From NCBI GenBank assembly GCA_011526565.1, contig WYBL01000069.1:36754-100753 (forward strand): a stretch of 64,000 nt of DNA, given 5' to 3'. The notes beneath the pieces are model-generated. The model searched no databases. It was not told the origin of the DNA and saw nothing but the letters and a program-made list of their open reading frames with translations. The translations under genes were made by a program, and so were the position numbers. The first letter of the stretch is position 1. Each line of letters opens with the position of its first letter. Source of the DNA: Acidobacteriota bacterium (lineage in GTDB: Bacteria > Acidobacteriota > Vicinamibacteria > Fen-336). Shown here one piece after another: positions 31,162 to 40,519 of the stretch.

Positions 31162-33469
31162 ACCCGAGCGCCAGCGCCGCGGCCAGGGCCAGCGCCCCGG
31201 CCGCGGCCAGCGCGGCCCCGCGTCGCAGCGCGCCGGGGTGGTAGGCGAGGCGCACGACGTGCCGACCGGACGGAACGGCCACGGCGCGGAACGCGACGTT
31301 CGCGCGCAGCACCGGTTGCGGCCGCCCATCCACGTCCGCCTGCCAGCCCGGGTCCCAGGCGTCCGCGAGCACGACCCACCCGTCGTGCGAGAACTCGACC
31401 TGCAGCTCGACGTGGTTCGAGCCGCGTGCCGTTTCGCGCACGTCCGCGGCGAAGCCAGGGGGAACGGGGCGGGCCGGGCCCGCCGTCAGCACGACCACGG
31501 CCGCGAGGTCGTGCCCGGGGTCGAGCAGGGCGCGGTAGGCGTCCCAGCCGTCCGCCACGAGGGCTCCGCCGGCGCCGCGCGCCCGCGGCAACGTTCCCGG
31601 AACGGCGAACACGTGGATCGGCTCCGCGAAGCCGCCGGGCAGCACCGCCCGCTGCTCCAGCCCCGGGTGTCCTCCCCCGTGCAGCGCCAGCACCGCATCG
31701 ACCGAGCCCAGTTGCAGGAGCCGCAGGTAGCCGGGCGTCTCCGCGGAGTCGCGCTGGAGCTGGACCAGGTCGCGCAGCGCCAGCGGGTAGAGCCGCATCA
31801 GGTCGTGGCTGAAGCTCCCCGCGAGGCCGTGGCGGGGGCCGATCGAGGGATACAGGTAGTGCTGCAGGCCCAGCGCGCGGGCGAAAGCCGGTGGCAGGCC
31901 GCGCGGCGTTTCCAGGAAGAAGCCGCGCAGGTCGCGCTCGGGGTAGCGCTTGCCGGCGGGGCGCGCGCGGTAGTCCCAGACGTGGATGCGGTCGGTGGCG
32001 CTCAGCGATTCGAGCGTCGGCGGGCGGAACCGCAGCAAGTCGGGCGGCGCCAGCGGGTTGAGACCGCGGTGGGCGCTGGCCAGTTCGCTCACGGCGCAGA
32101 GGCCGAGTACCAGGGTGCCGGTGGCAGCCCGCCGCCGCGACGCGAACCCGCCGAGCGCCAGCGCGCCGACCAGCGCCAGCAACGGAGCCCAGGCCGCGGC
32201 GCGCGGGGAAGGGAACGGCCGGGCGAACGGGGCCGCCGGCAGCGGGGCCAGGGCCAGCGCCACGGCGACTGCCAGGGCCGGCGCCAGGGCGACGAGCGCC
32301 CGGCGGCGTGCTTCCGCGCCGCCGGCTGTCGCGCACGCCTCGGCGCCCAGGGCCGCCAGCAGCGCGAAGCCGAGCGCCGCTGCCGGCATCGCCTTGACCG
32401 GGAAGCGCAGGGCCTGCAGCGGCGGCAGCAGTGTCTCCGCCGCGGAGTGGACCGGCGCGTGGCGTCCGAGCGCGAGCGCCAGCAGCAGCAGCGTCGCCAC
32501 CGCGACCGCCGCCGCGGTCCGCCGGCGGGCCGACGCGGTCGCCGCGGCGAGCAGGCCCAGCGCCGGCAGACCGAGGTAGAGCGACGGCAGGAACGGCTCG
32601 GCGTCCTCGCGCGCCGCCAGCGAGTCGTCGGCCGGCCGCGGCAGGGTGTCGACCGGCACGGGCAGGAAGAGCTGCAGCAGCGCGCCGGGCCGCACCGACC
32701 AGTAGGTGCGCGCGGGGCGATCGAGCTGCTCGCGCGCGGAGCGCGCCGCGACGTCGAGCGCGGGCCACCACACGAGTGCGCTCAGCGACAGCCCGAGCAG
32801 CGCTGCTCCGGCAGCGGTCGCGAGGCGCGCCGGGCGCGGGCCCGCGCGCAGCAGCCCGGCGACGGCGAGCGCTGCGGACAGCGCGGCGCCGCCCAGCGCC
32901 ATCTCGCCGGAACCCGCGAGCACCTGGAAGGCGAGCGTGAGGCCCCAGAGCGCAGCGCTTGCCGGCCCCGGCGCGTGCAGAGCGCGCAGGCCCGCCCAGG
33001 CGATCCACGGCAGCCAGGCGGCCCCGCACAACTGGTGCCACAGGCTGCCCATCGACAGCAGCGGACCCGAGGCCGAGAACAGCGCGCCGGCGAGCGCCGC
33101 GAATGGTGGCGCGAGGCCGAGCCGCCGCGCCAGCGCGTGGGCCCCGAGCGCCGCCCAGGCGACGTGCAGCCCCACGATCGCCGAGTACGCGGCCCACGGC
33201 TCGAGGACCAGGAGCAGCCACGTGGTGGGGTAGGCCGACTGCGTCTGGGGGTTGGCCCAGTGCGGCTGCCCGAAGCCCCACAGCGGGTCCCACAGCGGCA
33301 GCTCGCCGGCGGCCAGCGCGCGCTTGAACGCCCAGGCATGGGCGTGCCACGAGAGGTGTACGTCGCGCTCGAAGAGGGCGCCGCCGCGCAGCACGCCCTC
33401 GAGCGCGGCGAGCGCGGGCAGCAGGCCGGCGGCCGCCCACCCCGCCTCGCGCCGGCGCTCCGCGTTCAC
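31130..33469 (-). CDS. YfhO-like membrane protein (paralogue 4)
   Basis: 779 residues, polytopic. First loop ALFERDVHLSWHAHAWAF...LPLWDPLWGFGQPHWANPQ, then YPTTWL; C-terminal region with AWDPGWQADVDGRPQ and FRAVAVPSGRHVVRLAY before a last membrane helix. GTG 33469 overlaps the stop of the methyltransferase gene (GTGA), placing it last in the fucose/methyltransferase/glycosyltransferase operon. That company supports a glycan-transfer role. It resembles paralogue 3 more than the others in the first-loop signature. Confidence 0.85.
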   Translation of the reverse strand: MNAERRREAGWAAAGLLPALAALEGVLRGGALFERDVHLSWHAHAWAFKRALAAGELPLWDPLWGFGQPHWANPQTQSAYPTTWLLLVLEPWAAYSAIVGLHVAWAALGAHALARRLGLAPPFAALAGALFSASGPLLSMGSLWHQLCGAAWLPWIAWAGLRALHAPGPASAALWGLTLAFQVLAGSGEMALGGAALSAALAVAGLLRAGPRPARLATAAGAALLGLSLSALVWWPALDVAARSAREQLDRPARTYWSVRPGALLQLFLPVPVDTLPRPADDSLAAREDAEPFLPSLYLGLPALGLLAAATASARRRTAAAVAVATLLLLALALGRHAPVHSAAETLLPPLQALRFPVKAMPAAALGFALLAALGAEACATAGGAEARRRALVALAPALAVAVALALAPLPAAPFARPFPSPRAAAWAPLLALVGALALGGFASRRRAATGTLVLGLCAVSELASAHRGLNPLAPPDLLRFRPPTLESLSATDRIHVWDYRARPAGKRYPERDLRGFFLETPRGLPPAFARALGLQHYLYPSIGPRHGLAGSFSHDLMRLYPLALRDLVQLQRDSAETPGYLRLLQLGSVDAVLALHGGGHPGLEQRAVLPGGFAEPIHVFAVPGTLPRARGAGGALVADGWDAYRALLDPGHDLAAVVVLTAGPARPVPPGFAADVRETARGSNHVELQVEFSHDGWVVLADAWDPGWQADVDGRPQPVLRANVAFRAVAVPSGRHVVRLAYHPGALRRGAALAAAGALALAAALALGFRPGTLRPAS

Positions 33470-34203
33470 GCCCGGGTCCAGCGCAGCGACGCGCGCAGCG
33501 CGCAGAGCGAGGCCAGCGGCTGCAGCGCGCGGTCCAGCGCCTGCAGCGGCGCGGCGAGTACCGGCGGCAGCAGCGAGCGCTCGCGAAAGCCGAGGCTCGC
33601 GAGGTAGGCGAAGCCGTTCAGTCGCACGACCACGGGCGGCTGCAGCCCGCAGGCCTTCCAGTCGGCGGCGCCCGCCGTGCGCGCGAGCTTCCACGGCAGC
33701 GCCTGGTCGCCGTCGAAGGGCTGCTTGTCGCCGGCGCCGAACGGGGCGCGTGGGTCGACCCGCAGCGAGCAGTCCTCCTGGTGGAAGAAGCGGTAGATCG
33801 GGTAGGAGAGCGGCGTGATCCACGGCTCGACCGCGCGCAACTCCCCGCCGCGGCGCAGGCAACGCGCCGCTTCCGCGAAGAAGTCCCACGGCCGCGCCAG
33901 GTGGTGGACGACGTCGAGCAGCAGCACGGCGTCGAGGCTGCCGTCGCGGAAGGGGAGCCGCAGCGCGTCGGCCGCCACGTCGGCGCCGGGCACGGCCACG
34001 ACGTCGGTCGCGACGTAGCGAAGGTCGGGGCGCGCCGCGCGGGCGTGAGCGACGAGAAAGCCCGGGCCGGCGCCGACCTCGAGGACCCGCGCGCCCGGCG
34101 CCAGGCCCGCGAGCAGCCGCTCGAACCACGGGCGGTAGACCGCCGCCAGCACCGGCTTGCGGGCCCAGATCCGGCGATGCTCGAGCAGGGTGTCGAGGCT
34201 CAC
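33466..34203 (-). CDS. Class I SAM-dependent methyltransferase
   Basis: 245 residues. Motif I is RVLEVGAGPGFLVAHA, the acidic post-I residue is in YVATDVV, and motif II is DAVLLLDVVHHLARPWDFF followed by CLRRGGELRAVEPW. The second half (YPIYRFFHQEDCSLRVDP, FNGFAYLAS region) is of the type found in polysaccharide loci, acting on a sugar or lipid-linked intermediate. Substrate unknown. It follows a 183-bp structured gap and is coupled to the YfhO-like gene downstream. Confidence 0.88.
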   Translation of the reverse strand: MSLDTLLEHRRIWARKPVLAAVYRPWFERLLAGLAPGARVLEVGAGPGFLVAHARAARPDLRYVATDVVAVPGADVAADALRLPFRDGSLDAVLLLDVVHHLARPWDFFAEAARCLRRGGELRAVEPWITPLSYPIYRFFHQEDCSLRVDPRAPFGAGDKQPFDGDQALPWKLARTAGAADWKACGLQPPVVVRLNGFAYLASLGFRERSLLPPVLAAPLQALDRALQPLASLCALRASLRWTRA

Positions 34204-34250
34204 GGCGTCGGGTTCCGGCGCTGGGCAGAACTCGCCGGTCCCCGGGTCTG

Positions 34251-34351
34251 GGCGGAGGAGCGGAGCGACGGAGCCCAGCGGCCCGAGTGCCGGGATTCAC
34301 TCCCGGCGCGAGCCGCCGTCGATGCTCCGTCGTGAACGGAACTCCTCCGCC
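34251..34351. repeat. About 100-nt nested hairpin before the methyltransferase gene
   Basis: In the 183-bp gap between two minus-strand genes, GGCGGAGGAG (34251-34260) pairs with CTCCTCCGCC (34342-34351), GCGACGGAGC (34265-34274) pairs with GCTCCGTCGT (34324-34333, one wobble), and an inner GCCGGGA/TCCCGGC (34289-34295/34301-34307) has a 5-nt loop. The nested design suggests a structured leader RNA or an imperfect mobile repeat. I recognise no known riboswitch. The rest of the gap shows nothing. Confidence 0.5.
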
Positions 34352-34386
34352 CCCAAGCCCCCATCCGCGCTCGCGTCCTCACTCGC

Positions 34387-35853
34387 TCAGAGGAACTTCA
34401 GCCGGCGCGCCGCGAAGCCGCTCATCCGCAGCAGCAGCAGGCCGTGCGAGAAGCGCGAGATGTTGGTGTCGCCGTACGTGCGCGCGTGGTAGCGCACCGC
34501 GAGGTCGACGATCCGCAGGTTGAGGCGGGCCGCGCCGAACAGCAGGTCGAAGTCGCCGAACGGGTCGAAGTCGCCGAAGTAGGCGCGGTGGGCGGCGATC
34601 TTCTCGTAGCTCTCGCGGGAGAGCACCTTGGTCCCGCACAGCGTGTCGCGCACCTGCTGGCCCAGCACCCAGGTGAACAGCGCCGCGAAGAACTTGTTGG
34701 CGAGCAGGTTCAGGAACCGCATCGCCTGGCCCTCCATCGGGTAGACGAGGCGGGAGCCGTTGACGAACTCGCCCTTGCCGCGCACCAGCGCCTCGACGAA
34801 CTTGGGCAGGTCCTCCGGGGCCACCCCCATGTCGGAGTCGAGGATCGCCAGCACCTCGCCGCGGGCGTGGGCGAAGCCGTGGCGCACCGCGTCGCCCTTG
34901 CCCCTGCCCGGCTGCTTCAGGAACCGCAGCGGCTTCTCCGGGTGGGCCTCGATCGCGCGCCGGATCGCCCCCTCGGTGTCGTCCTTCGAGTGGCCCTCGA
35001 CGAACAGGTACTCGGAGTTGGGGCCGAGGTCGGGCAGCCGCCGCACCAGCTCCGGGATGTGCCCCGCCTCGTTGCGGCACGGCACCACCACCGACACCGT
35101 CGGCCGGCTCTTGCGGTGCCCCGGGAAGCGGAACGCCGCCGGACGCGCGACGATGCCGTACATCAGCGACAGGTGCTCGACGAGCGGCAGGCGGCCCATG
35201 TAGCGGTTGAGCAGCTCGGCGCCGGGGATCCCCGCGGGGCACAGCACGTGGGCGTCGGAGCGCACCAGCTCGAAGTCCGCCAGCGTCAGCATGTGGCGGA
35301 CCTCTTCCGGCGGCAGCCACGACTCCGGCGGCTGCCGGTACTTGGCGCCCAGGATCTCGGCCATCCGCAGCACCGGCTGCCACAGCCGGGAGTAGCTGTA
35401 GATCAGCAGCCGGGTGCCGGGGTGGCACAGCGGGTGGAGCCGCTCGAACAGCGCCTGCACGTCGGTCAGGTGGGTGACCACGTTGACGAGCAGGATCACG
35501 TCGAACGGCCCGCCGGCCTGGGCCAGCACCGCCGGGTCGGAGGCGTCGCCCTCGAGGAAGTGCAGCGGCTCGCCCGCGTGGCGCTCGCGCGCCTCGCGGA
35601 TCGCCCGCCGCGACAGGTCGATGCCGACCCCCTTCGACGGCTGCAGCGCCGCCAGCAGCTCGCCCGCGCCGCAGCCGAGGTCGAGCACGCGCTGGCCGGC
35701 CGGCACCCGCGCCCGGACCACCCGCGCGAGGTAGCCGTAGTAGTACGCCCGCCGCTTGCGCGCCCGCGCGATGCCGGCGTGGTTGTCCTCGTAGAACGCC
35801 CGCACCCGAAGGGCGAGCGGGTCCAGCGCGGGCTCGGGCAGGGGGGCTTCCAC
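34387..35853 (-). CDS. Fusion: SAM-dependent methyltransferase + family 2 glycosyltransferase
   Basis: 488 residues. The N-terminal half (about 1-230) is a class I methyltransferase: RVLDLGCGAGELLAAL, GVGIDLSRRAI, DVILLVNVVTHL. The C-terminal half (about 245-488) is a GT2 polyprenyl-phosphate-sugar-synthase-like domain: VSVVVPCRNEAGHIPELV, the DSDMG metal motif, and FGDFDPFGDFDLLFGA. It likely makes or modifies a lipid-linked sugar. GTG 35853 follows the epimerase stop by 2 nt. No membrane segment is clear in the GT2 half, apart from a short FLNLLANKFFAALFTWVLG stretch. Confidence 0.88.
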   Translation of the reverse strand: MEAPLPEPALDPLALRVRAFYEDNHAGIARARKRRAYYYGYLARVVRARVPAGQRVLDLGCGAGELLAALQPSKGVGIDLSRRAIREARERHAGEPLHFLEGDASDPAVLAQAGGPFDVILLVNVVTHLTDVQALFERLHPLCHPGTRLLIYSYSRLWQPVLRMAEILGAKYRQPPESWLPPEEVRHMLTLADFELVRSDAHVLCPAGIPGAELLNRYMGRLPLVEHLSLMYGIVARPAAFRFPGHRKSRPTVSVVVPCRNEAGHIPELVRRLPDLGPNSEYLFVEGHSKDDTEGAIRRAIEAHPEKPLRFLKQPGRGKGDAVRHGFAHARGEVLAILDSDMGVAPEDLPKFVEALVRGKGEFVNGSRLVYPMEGQAMRFLNLLANKFFAALFTWVLGQQVRDTLCGTKVLSRESYEKIAAHRAYFGDFDPFGDFDLLFGAARLNLRIVDLAVRYHARTYGDTNISRFSHGLLLLRMSGFAARRLKFL

Positions 35854-35855
35854 GT

Positions 35856-36858
<1,003 letters not shown>

Positions 36859-36864
36859 GCCGCC

Positions 36865-38004
36865 GTGGCGATCTTGCGGCGGGTCGGTCCGGGCGGCGGG
36901 ATGCTGCGCCTCGCGCAGCCGTCGTTCGGTGCGGCCGAGATCGAGGCCGTCGCTGCGGTTCTCCGGACGGGACGGCTCGTGCACGGCGCCGAAGGCGAGG
37001 CCTTCGAACGCGAGCTGGGGGAGCGGCTCGACGGCCACGACGTGGTCGTGGTCTCCTCCGGAACCGCCGCCCTGCACCTGGCGCTGTGGGCGCTCGGCCT
37101 CGGGCCCGGGGACGCCGTGGTGGTTCCCGACTTCACTTTTCCCGCGACCGCCAACGCCGTCGCCGCGCTCGGGGCCCGACCGCTGCTCGTCGACGTCGAG
37201 CCCGACACCTTCAATCTGGCTCCGGAGCGGGTGCGGCAGGCCATCGACGCGTTCCGTGGTCCCGAGCGCGTGCGCGCACTGATGCCCGTGCACCAGTTCG
37301 GGGCGCCCGCAGACCCCGCCGCGTTCGCGAGCCTCGCGCAAGAGCGGGGCCTGTGGCTGGTCGAAGATGCCGCGTGCGCCCTGGGGGCCCGCAGCGATGG
37401 GCGTCCGGTGGGAACCTTCGGCGCCGCTGGCTGCTTCTCCTTCCACCCGCGCAAGCCGCTGACGACCGGGGAGGGCGGCGCGATCGCCGTTTCCGACGCG
37501 ACTCTCGCGCGGCGTCTGCGGCGCCTGCGGAACCACGGCCGCGGCGACTCCGGGTTCGAGTCGGTCGGCCTCAACCTGCGGCTGACCGAGTTCCAGTCGG
37601 CCCTGGGCCGGGTCCAGCTCCCGCGACTCGAGGCCGAACGCGCGTTGCGCAGCGCGCTCGCCGAGCGCTACGTGCAGCTCCTGGCGGCCCTCCCCGTGCG
37701 CCTGCCGGCACCGGTCCCCGGCCACGTGTGGCAGACCTACATGGTCGTGCTGCCCGAGCGCGCGGAGCGCGATGGCGCGATCGCCGCCCTGGGCCGGGCC
37801 GGGGTCGAGGCTGGCCCCGGTGCGGCCTGCCTGCACGAGCTGCCCGCGGCCCGTCACTGGAACGCCTGGCGCGCAGAAGACAACCCGGAGTCGTCGCGCC
37901 TCGGTCGCGCCGGCCTGGCGCTGCCCCTGCACGCGCAGATGGATCCCGGGGACGTCGACCGCGTCGTCGCAGCCCTCGCCGAGTTTCTCGCGGGCTGCGC
38001 GTGA
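36865..38004 (+). CDS. DegT/DnrJ/EryC1/StrS-type sugar aminotransferase
   Basis: 379 residues from GTG 36865, or 367 from ATG 36901. PLP-enzyme landmarks: SSGTAALHLALWALG, DFTFPATANA, VPVHQFG-like MPVHQFGAP, EDAACALGA and the Schiff-base Lys in FHPRKPLTTGEGG. It transaminates a keto-sugar nucleotide to an amino sugar. GTG 36865 is chosen because the promoter -10 lies 6 nt upstream. It is coupled (GTGA) to the membrane-TPR gene. A Gfo/Idh oxidoreductase at 58725-59783 could supply a 3-keto substrate, although it lies 21 kb away. Confidence 0.9.
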   Translation: MAILRRVGPGGGMLRLAQPSFGAAEIEAVAAVLRTGRLVHGAEGEAFERELGERLDGHDVVVVSSGTAALHLALWALGLGPGDAVVVPDFTFPATANAVAALGARPLLVDVEPDTFNLAPERVRQAIDAFRGPERVRALMPVHQFGAPADPAAFASLAQERGLWLVEDAACALGARSDGRPVGTFGAAGCFSFHPRKPLTTGEGGAIAVSDATLARRLRRLRNHGRGDSGFESVGLNLRLTEFQSALGRVQLPRLEAERALRSALAERYVQLLAALPVRLPAPVPGHVWQTYMVVLPERAERDGAIAALGRAGVEAGPGAACLHELPAARHWNAWRAEDNPESSRLGRAGLALPLHAQMDPGDVDRVVAALAEFLAGCA

Positions 38005-39650
38005 GAGCCCTCGCCCTGCGCCACCCGGGTGCCGTCGCCGCGCTGCTGGCGATCGCCCTCTACCTCCCCTCGCTCGGCGGCGGCTTCCTCTACGACGACT
38101 ACCGCGTCGTGCTCGACAACCGCGCCCTGCGCGACCTCGGCCAGCCGCTGACGATCCTGCTCTCCGACCCCACGCGGCCGCTGCTGGCCGCCGGTTTCGC
38201 GCTCAACTGGGCGATCAGCGGCGACCGCGCCTGGAGCTACCACCTCGTCAACGTGGCACTCCATGCCGCCAACGCGTGGCTGGCCGCCTCGCTCTTCGCC
38301 TGGCTCGCCCGCGGGCAGGGCGCGGAACGGGCCCGGCTCCATGCGCTGCTGGGCGGCGCCCTCTTCGCGCTGACGCCGATGGCGGTCGAGACCGTCGCCT
38401 ACGTGGCCAGCCGCTCCACGGCCCAATGCGCGCTGTTCTCGCTGCTGACGCTGCTGCGCTGCCGCGGCGCACTGGAGACGCCTGGCGGCCGGCTCCCGCT
38501 CGCCGCTCTCGGCTGGTTCGTCCTGGCCCTGCTCAGCAAGGAGGAGGCTGCGTCGGTGCCGCTCTACCTGCTGGCGCTCGACGCCGCCGGCGGCCAGGGG
38601 CCGCTTCGGAGCCGCTGGAGGCTCCACCTGCCGTTCTTCGGACTCCCCGCGCTGGGCCTGCTGGCGCGCCGGGCGGTGACGGGCGAGTGGCTGCCGCCGG
38701 GGGCCGTTCCGCTCGGCGACTACCTGCTCACCCAGCTCTCCGCCTTCCCGCTCTACCTGGGCCGCGCGTTCCTGCCGCTCGACCCGGCGCTGTATCGCGA
38801 GCACGCGCTGGCGTCGTGGCCGCCGCCGCCCGAGATCCTCGTGCTGGCGGCCGCCGGTGCGGGCCTGCTGGCGGCGATCGTCGTCGCCCGGCGTCGCGCT
38901 CCCGCCTTCGCCTTCGCGGCGGCATGGATGGCGTCGGGCCTGGTTCCGTCGTCGACGCTCGTGCCGCTCAACGAGATGGTCGTCGACCACCGCGCCTACC
39001 TCGGCGGGGCCGGCGCGCACCATGCGCTCGCTCTCGGGCTGCGGGCGTTGCCGCCCGCCGCGGGGGGCGCCGCGGTGGTCGCCTTCGGGCTGCGGGCCGC
39101 ACACTTCGAGTGGACGCTGCGCGACCCGGTGCGCGCGTGGCAGGACGCGGCCCGCCGGCTCCCCGCATCGCCGATGGTCCAACTGAATCTGGCCCGGGCG
39201 CTCGAATCGGCTGGCGACCACGGCTCCGCGATCGCCGCGCTGGAACGCGGGCTCGAGCTGGCCCCCGCCGACCACAGGCTGTGGACCAACCTCGGCGCCG
39301 TCAACGCCGCTGCCGGACGGCTGCCTCAGGCGGAGCAGGCCGTCCGACAGGCCCTCGCGCTGCGGCCCCACGACACCCGGCTCCGCAACAACCTCGCGCT
39401 GCTGCTCGCGGCGCTGGGCCGGGCCTCCGAAGCGCGAACCGAGCTGGAGCGGGTGCTGCGCGAGGAGCCCGCGCCGACGGCGCAGCCGCGCATCGACCTG
39501 GCTCGCCTGCTGACCGCCCCGGAGGCGCCCCCGGAGAGCGACGTCACCCGCGCGCGTGCGCTGATCGAGGAGGCCCGCCGCCTGGCCCGCGAGGAGGCCG
39601 ACAGCCCCGAGCTCGAGGCCGTCGCCGAGAGGCTCCGCCGCTTGCCGTGA
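38001..39650 (+). CDS. Membrane protein with C-terminal TPRs (TMTC-like)
   Basis: 549 residues. The first 370 hold about nine hydrophobic segments with a first loop FLYDDYRVVLDNRALRDLG and a HLVNVALHAANAWL motif, typical of TMTC-like GT-C proteins. From about 390 three TPR units follow (MVQLNLARALESAGDHGSAI, RLWTNLGAVNAAAGRLPQAE, RLRNNLALLLAALGRASEA). Eukaryotic TMTCs are O-mannosyltransferases; the bacterial function is unproven. The DD pair in the first loop would be the candidate catalytic site. GTG 38001 overlaps the aminotransferase stop. Confidence 0.82.
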   Translation: MRALALRHPGAVAALLAIALYLPSLGGGFLYDDYRVVLDNRALRDLGQPLTILLSDPTRPLLAAGFALNWAISGDRAWSYHLVNVALHAANAWLAASLFAWLARGQGAERARLHALLGGALFALTPMAVETVAYVASRSTAQCALFSLLTLLRCRGALETPGGRLPLAALGWFVLALLSKEEAASVPLYLLALDAAGGQGPLRSRWRLHLPFFGLPALGLLARRAVTGEWLPPGAVPLGDYLLTQLSAFPLYLGRAFLPLDPALYREHALASWPPPPEILVLAAAGAGLLAAIVVARRRAPAFAFAAAWMASGLVPSSTLVPLNEMVVDHRAYLGGAGAHHALALGLRALPPAAGGAAVVAFGLRAAHFEWTLRDPVRAWQDAARRLPASPMVQLNLARALESAGDHGSAIAALERGLELAPADHRLWTNLGAVNAAAGRLPQAEQAVRQALALRPHDTRLRNNLALLLAALGRASEARTELERVLREEPAPTAQPRIDLARLLTAPEAPPESDVTRARALIEEARRLAREEADSPELEAVAERLRRLP

Positions 39651-39697
39651 CGTACGCCGCTTGACGGCCCGGGGAGCGGCGGGGAGGATTCGGGCCG

Positions 39698-40516
39698 ATG
39701 GGCTTCCCCGACGCCGTGCTCCTCTGGCTCGAACCGGAGGTGTGGCCGCTGGTCGCCGCGGTCTTCGGGCTGGCCGTGGGCAGCTTCGCCAACGTGCTGA
39801 TCCACCGCCTGCCGCGACAACTGCCCGTCGCCTTCCCTCCGTCCCGCTGCCCGGCGTGTGGCGCCCGCATCCTCGCCTGCGACAACGTGCCGGTGCTGAG
39901 CTGGCTCTGGCTGCGCGGTCGCTGCCGCGCCTGCCGGGCGCCGATCTCGCCGCGCTATCCCGCCGTCGAGTTGGCCAACGCCCTGTTGTGGGCCGGGGCG
40001 GCGGTCCACTTCGGGCCGACCGCCCGTGGCCTGTTCGCCTTCGTGCTGCTGACCGCGCTGCTGGCCCTGGCGCTGATCGACGCGGAGCTGCAACTGCTGC
40101 CGGATCGCCTCACGCTGCCGGTGACCGCGCTGGCCCTGCTCGCCACCGCGATCCCGGGCTGGCCGATCTCGCCGACCGAAGCCGCGCTCACGGCCGCGGG
40201 GGGCTGGCTGGCGATGGCCGCCGTGGCCCGCGCGGCCGAGCGGTACTACGGGGAAGAGGCGCTCGGCCAGGGCGACTGGAAGCTGACGGCGATGCTGGGC
40301 GCGGCGCTCGGCTGGCAGTCCACGCTCTTCGCGGTGTTCGCGGGGAGTCTCGCGGGGGCCCTCGTCGGCGGTGCCCTGCTGCTCTCGGGTCGCGGGGGCC
40401 GCCGCATGAAGCTGCCGTTCGGCACCTTCCTCTGCGCCGGTGGGGTCGTGGCGCTGTTCTTCGGCGAGCCGATCATGGCCTGGTACCGCGGCCTGCTCGA
40501 TCCCGGCGGGCTCTGA
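39698..40516 (+). CDS. pilD: Prepilin peptidase / N-methyltransferase
   Basis: 272 residues. The cytoplasmic zinc loop has CPAC (51, 54) and CRAC (76, 79). The two catalytic aspartates are Asp128 (ALIDAELQLLPD) and Asp193 in the GxGD-type motif GQGDWK. N-terminal AVGSFANVLIHRLP is the family signature. It cleaves and methylates pilins and pseudopilins. Upstream, TTGACG at 39660 with a weak GAGGAT 17 bp later may be a promoter. A sensor kinase gene begins 3 nt after its stop. Confidence 0.97.
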   Translation: MGFPDAVLLWLEPEVWPLVAAVFGLAVGSFANVLIHRLPRQLPVAFPPSRCPACGARILACDNVPVLSWLWLRGRCRACRAPISPRYPAVELANALLWAGAAVHFGPTARGLFAFVLLTALLALALIDAELQLLPDRLTLPVTALALLATAIPGWPISPTEAALTAAGGWLAMAAVARAAERYYGEEALGQGDWKLTAMLGAALGWQSTLFAVFAGSLAGALVGGALLLSGRGGRRMKLPFGTFLCAGGVVALFFGEPIMAWYRGLLDPGGL

Positions 40517-40519
40517 ACC

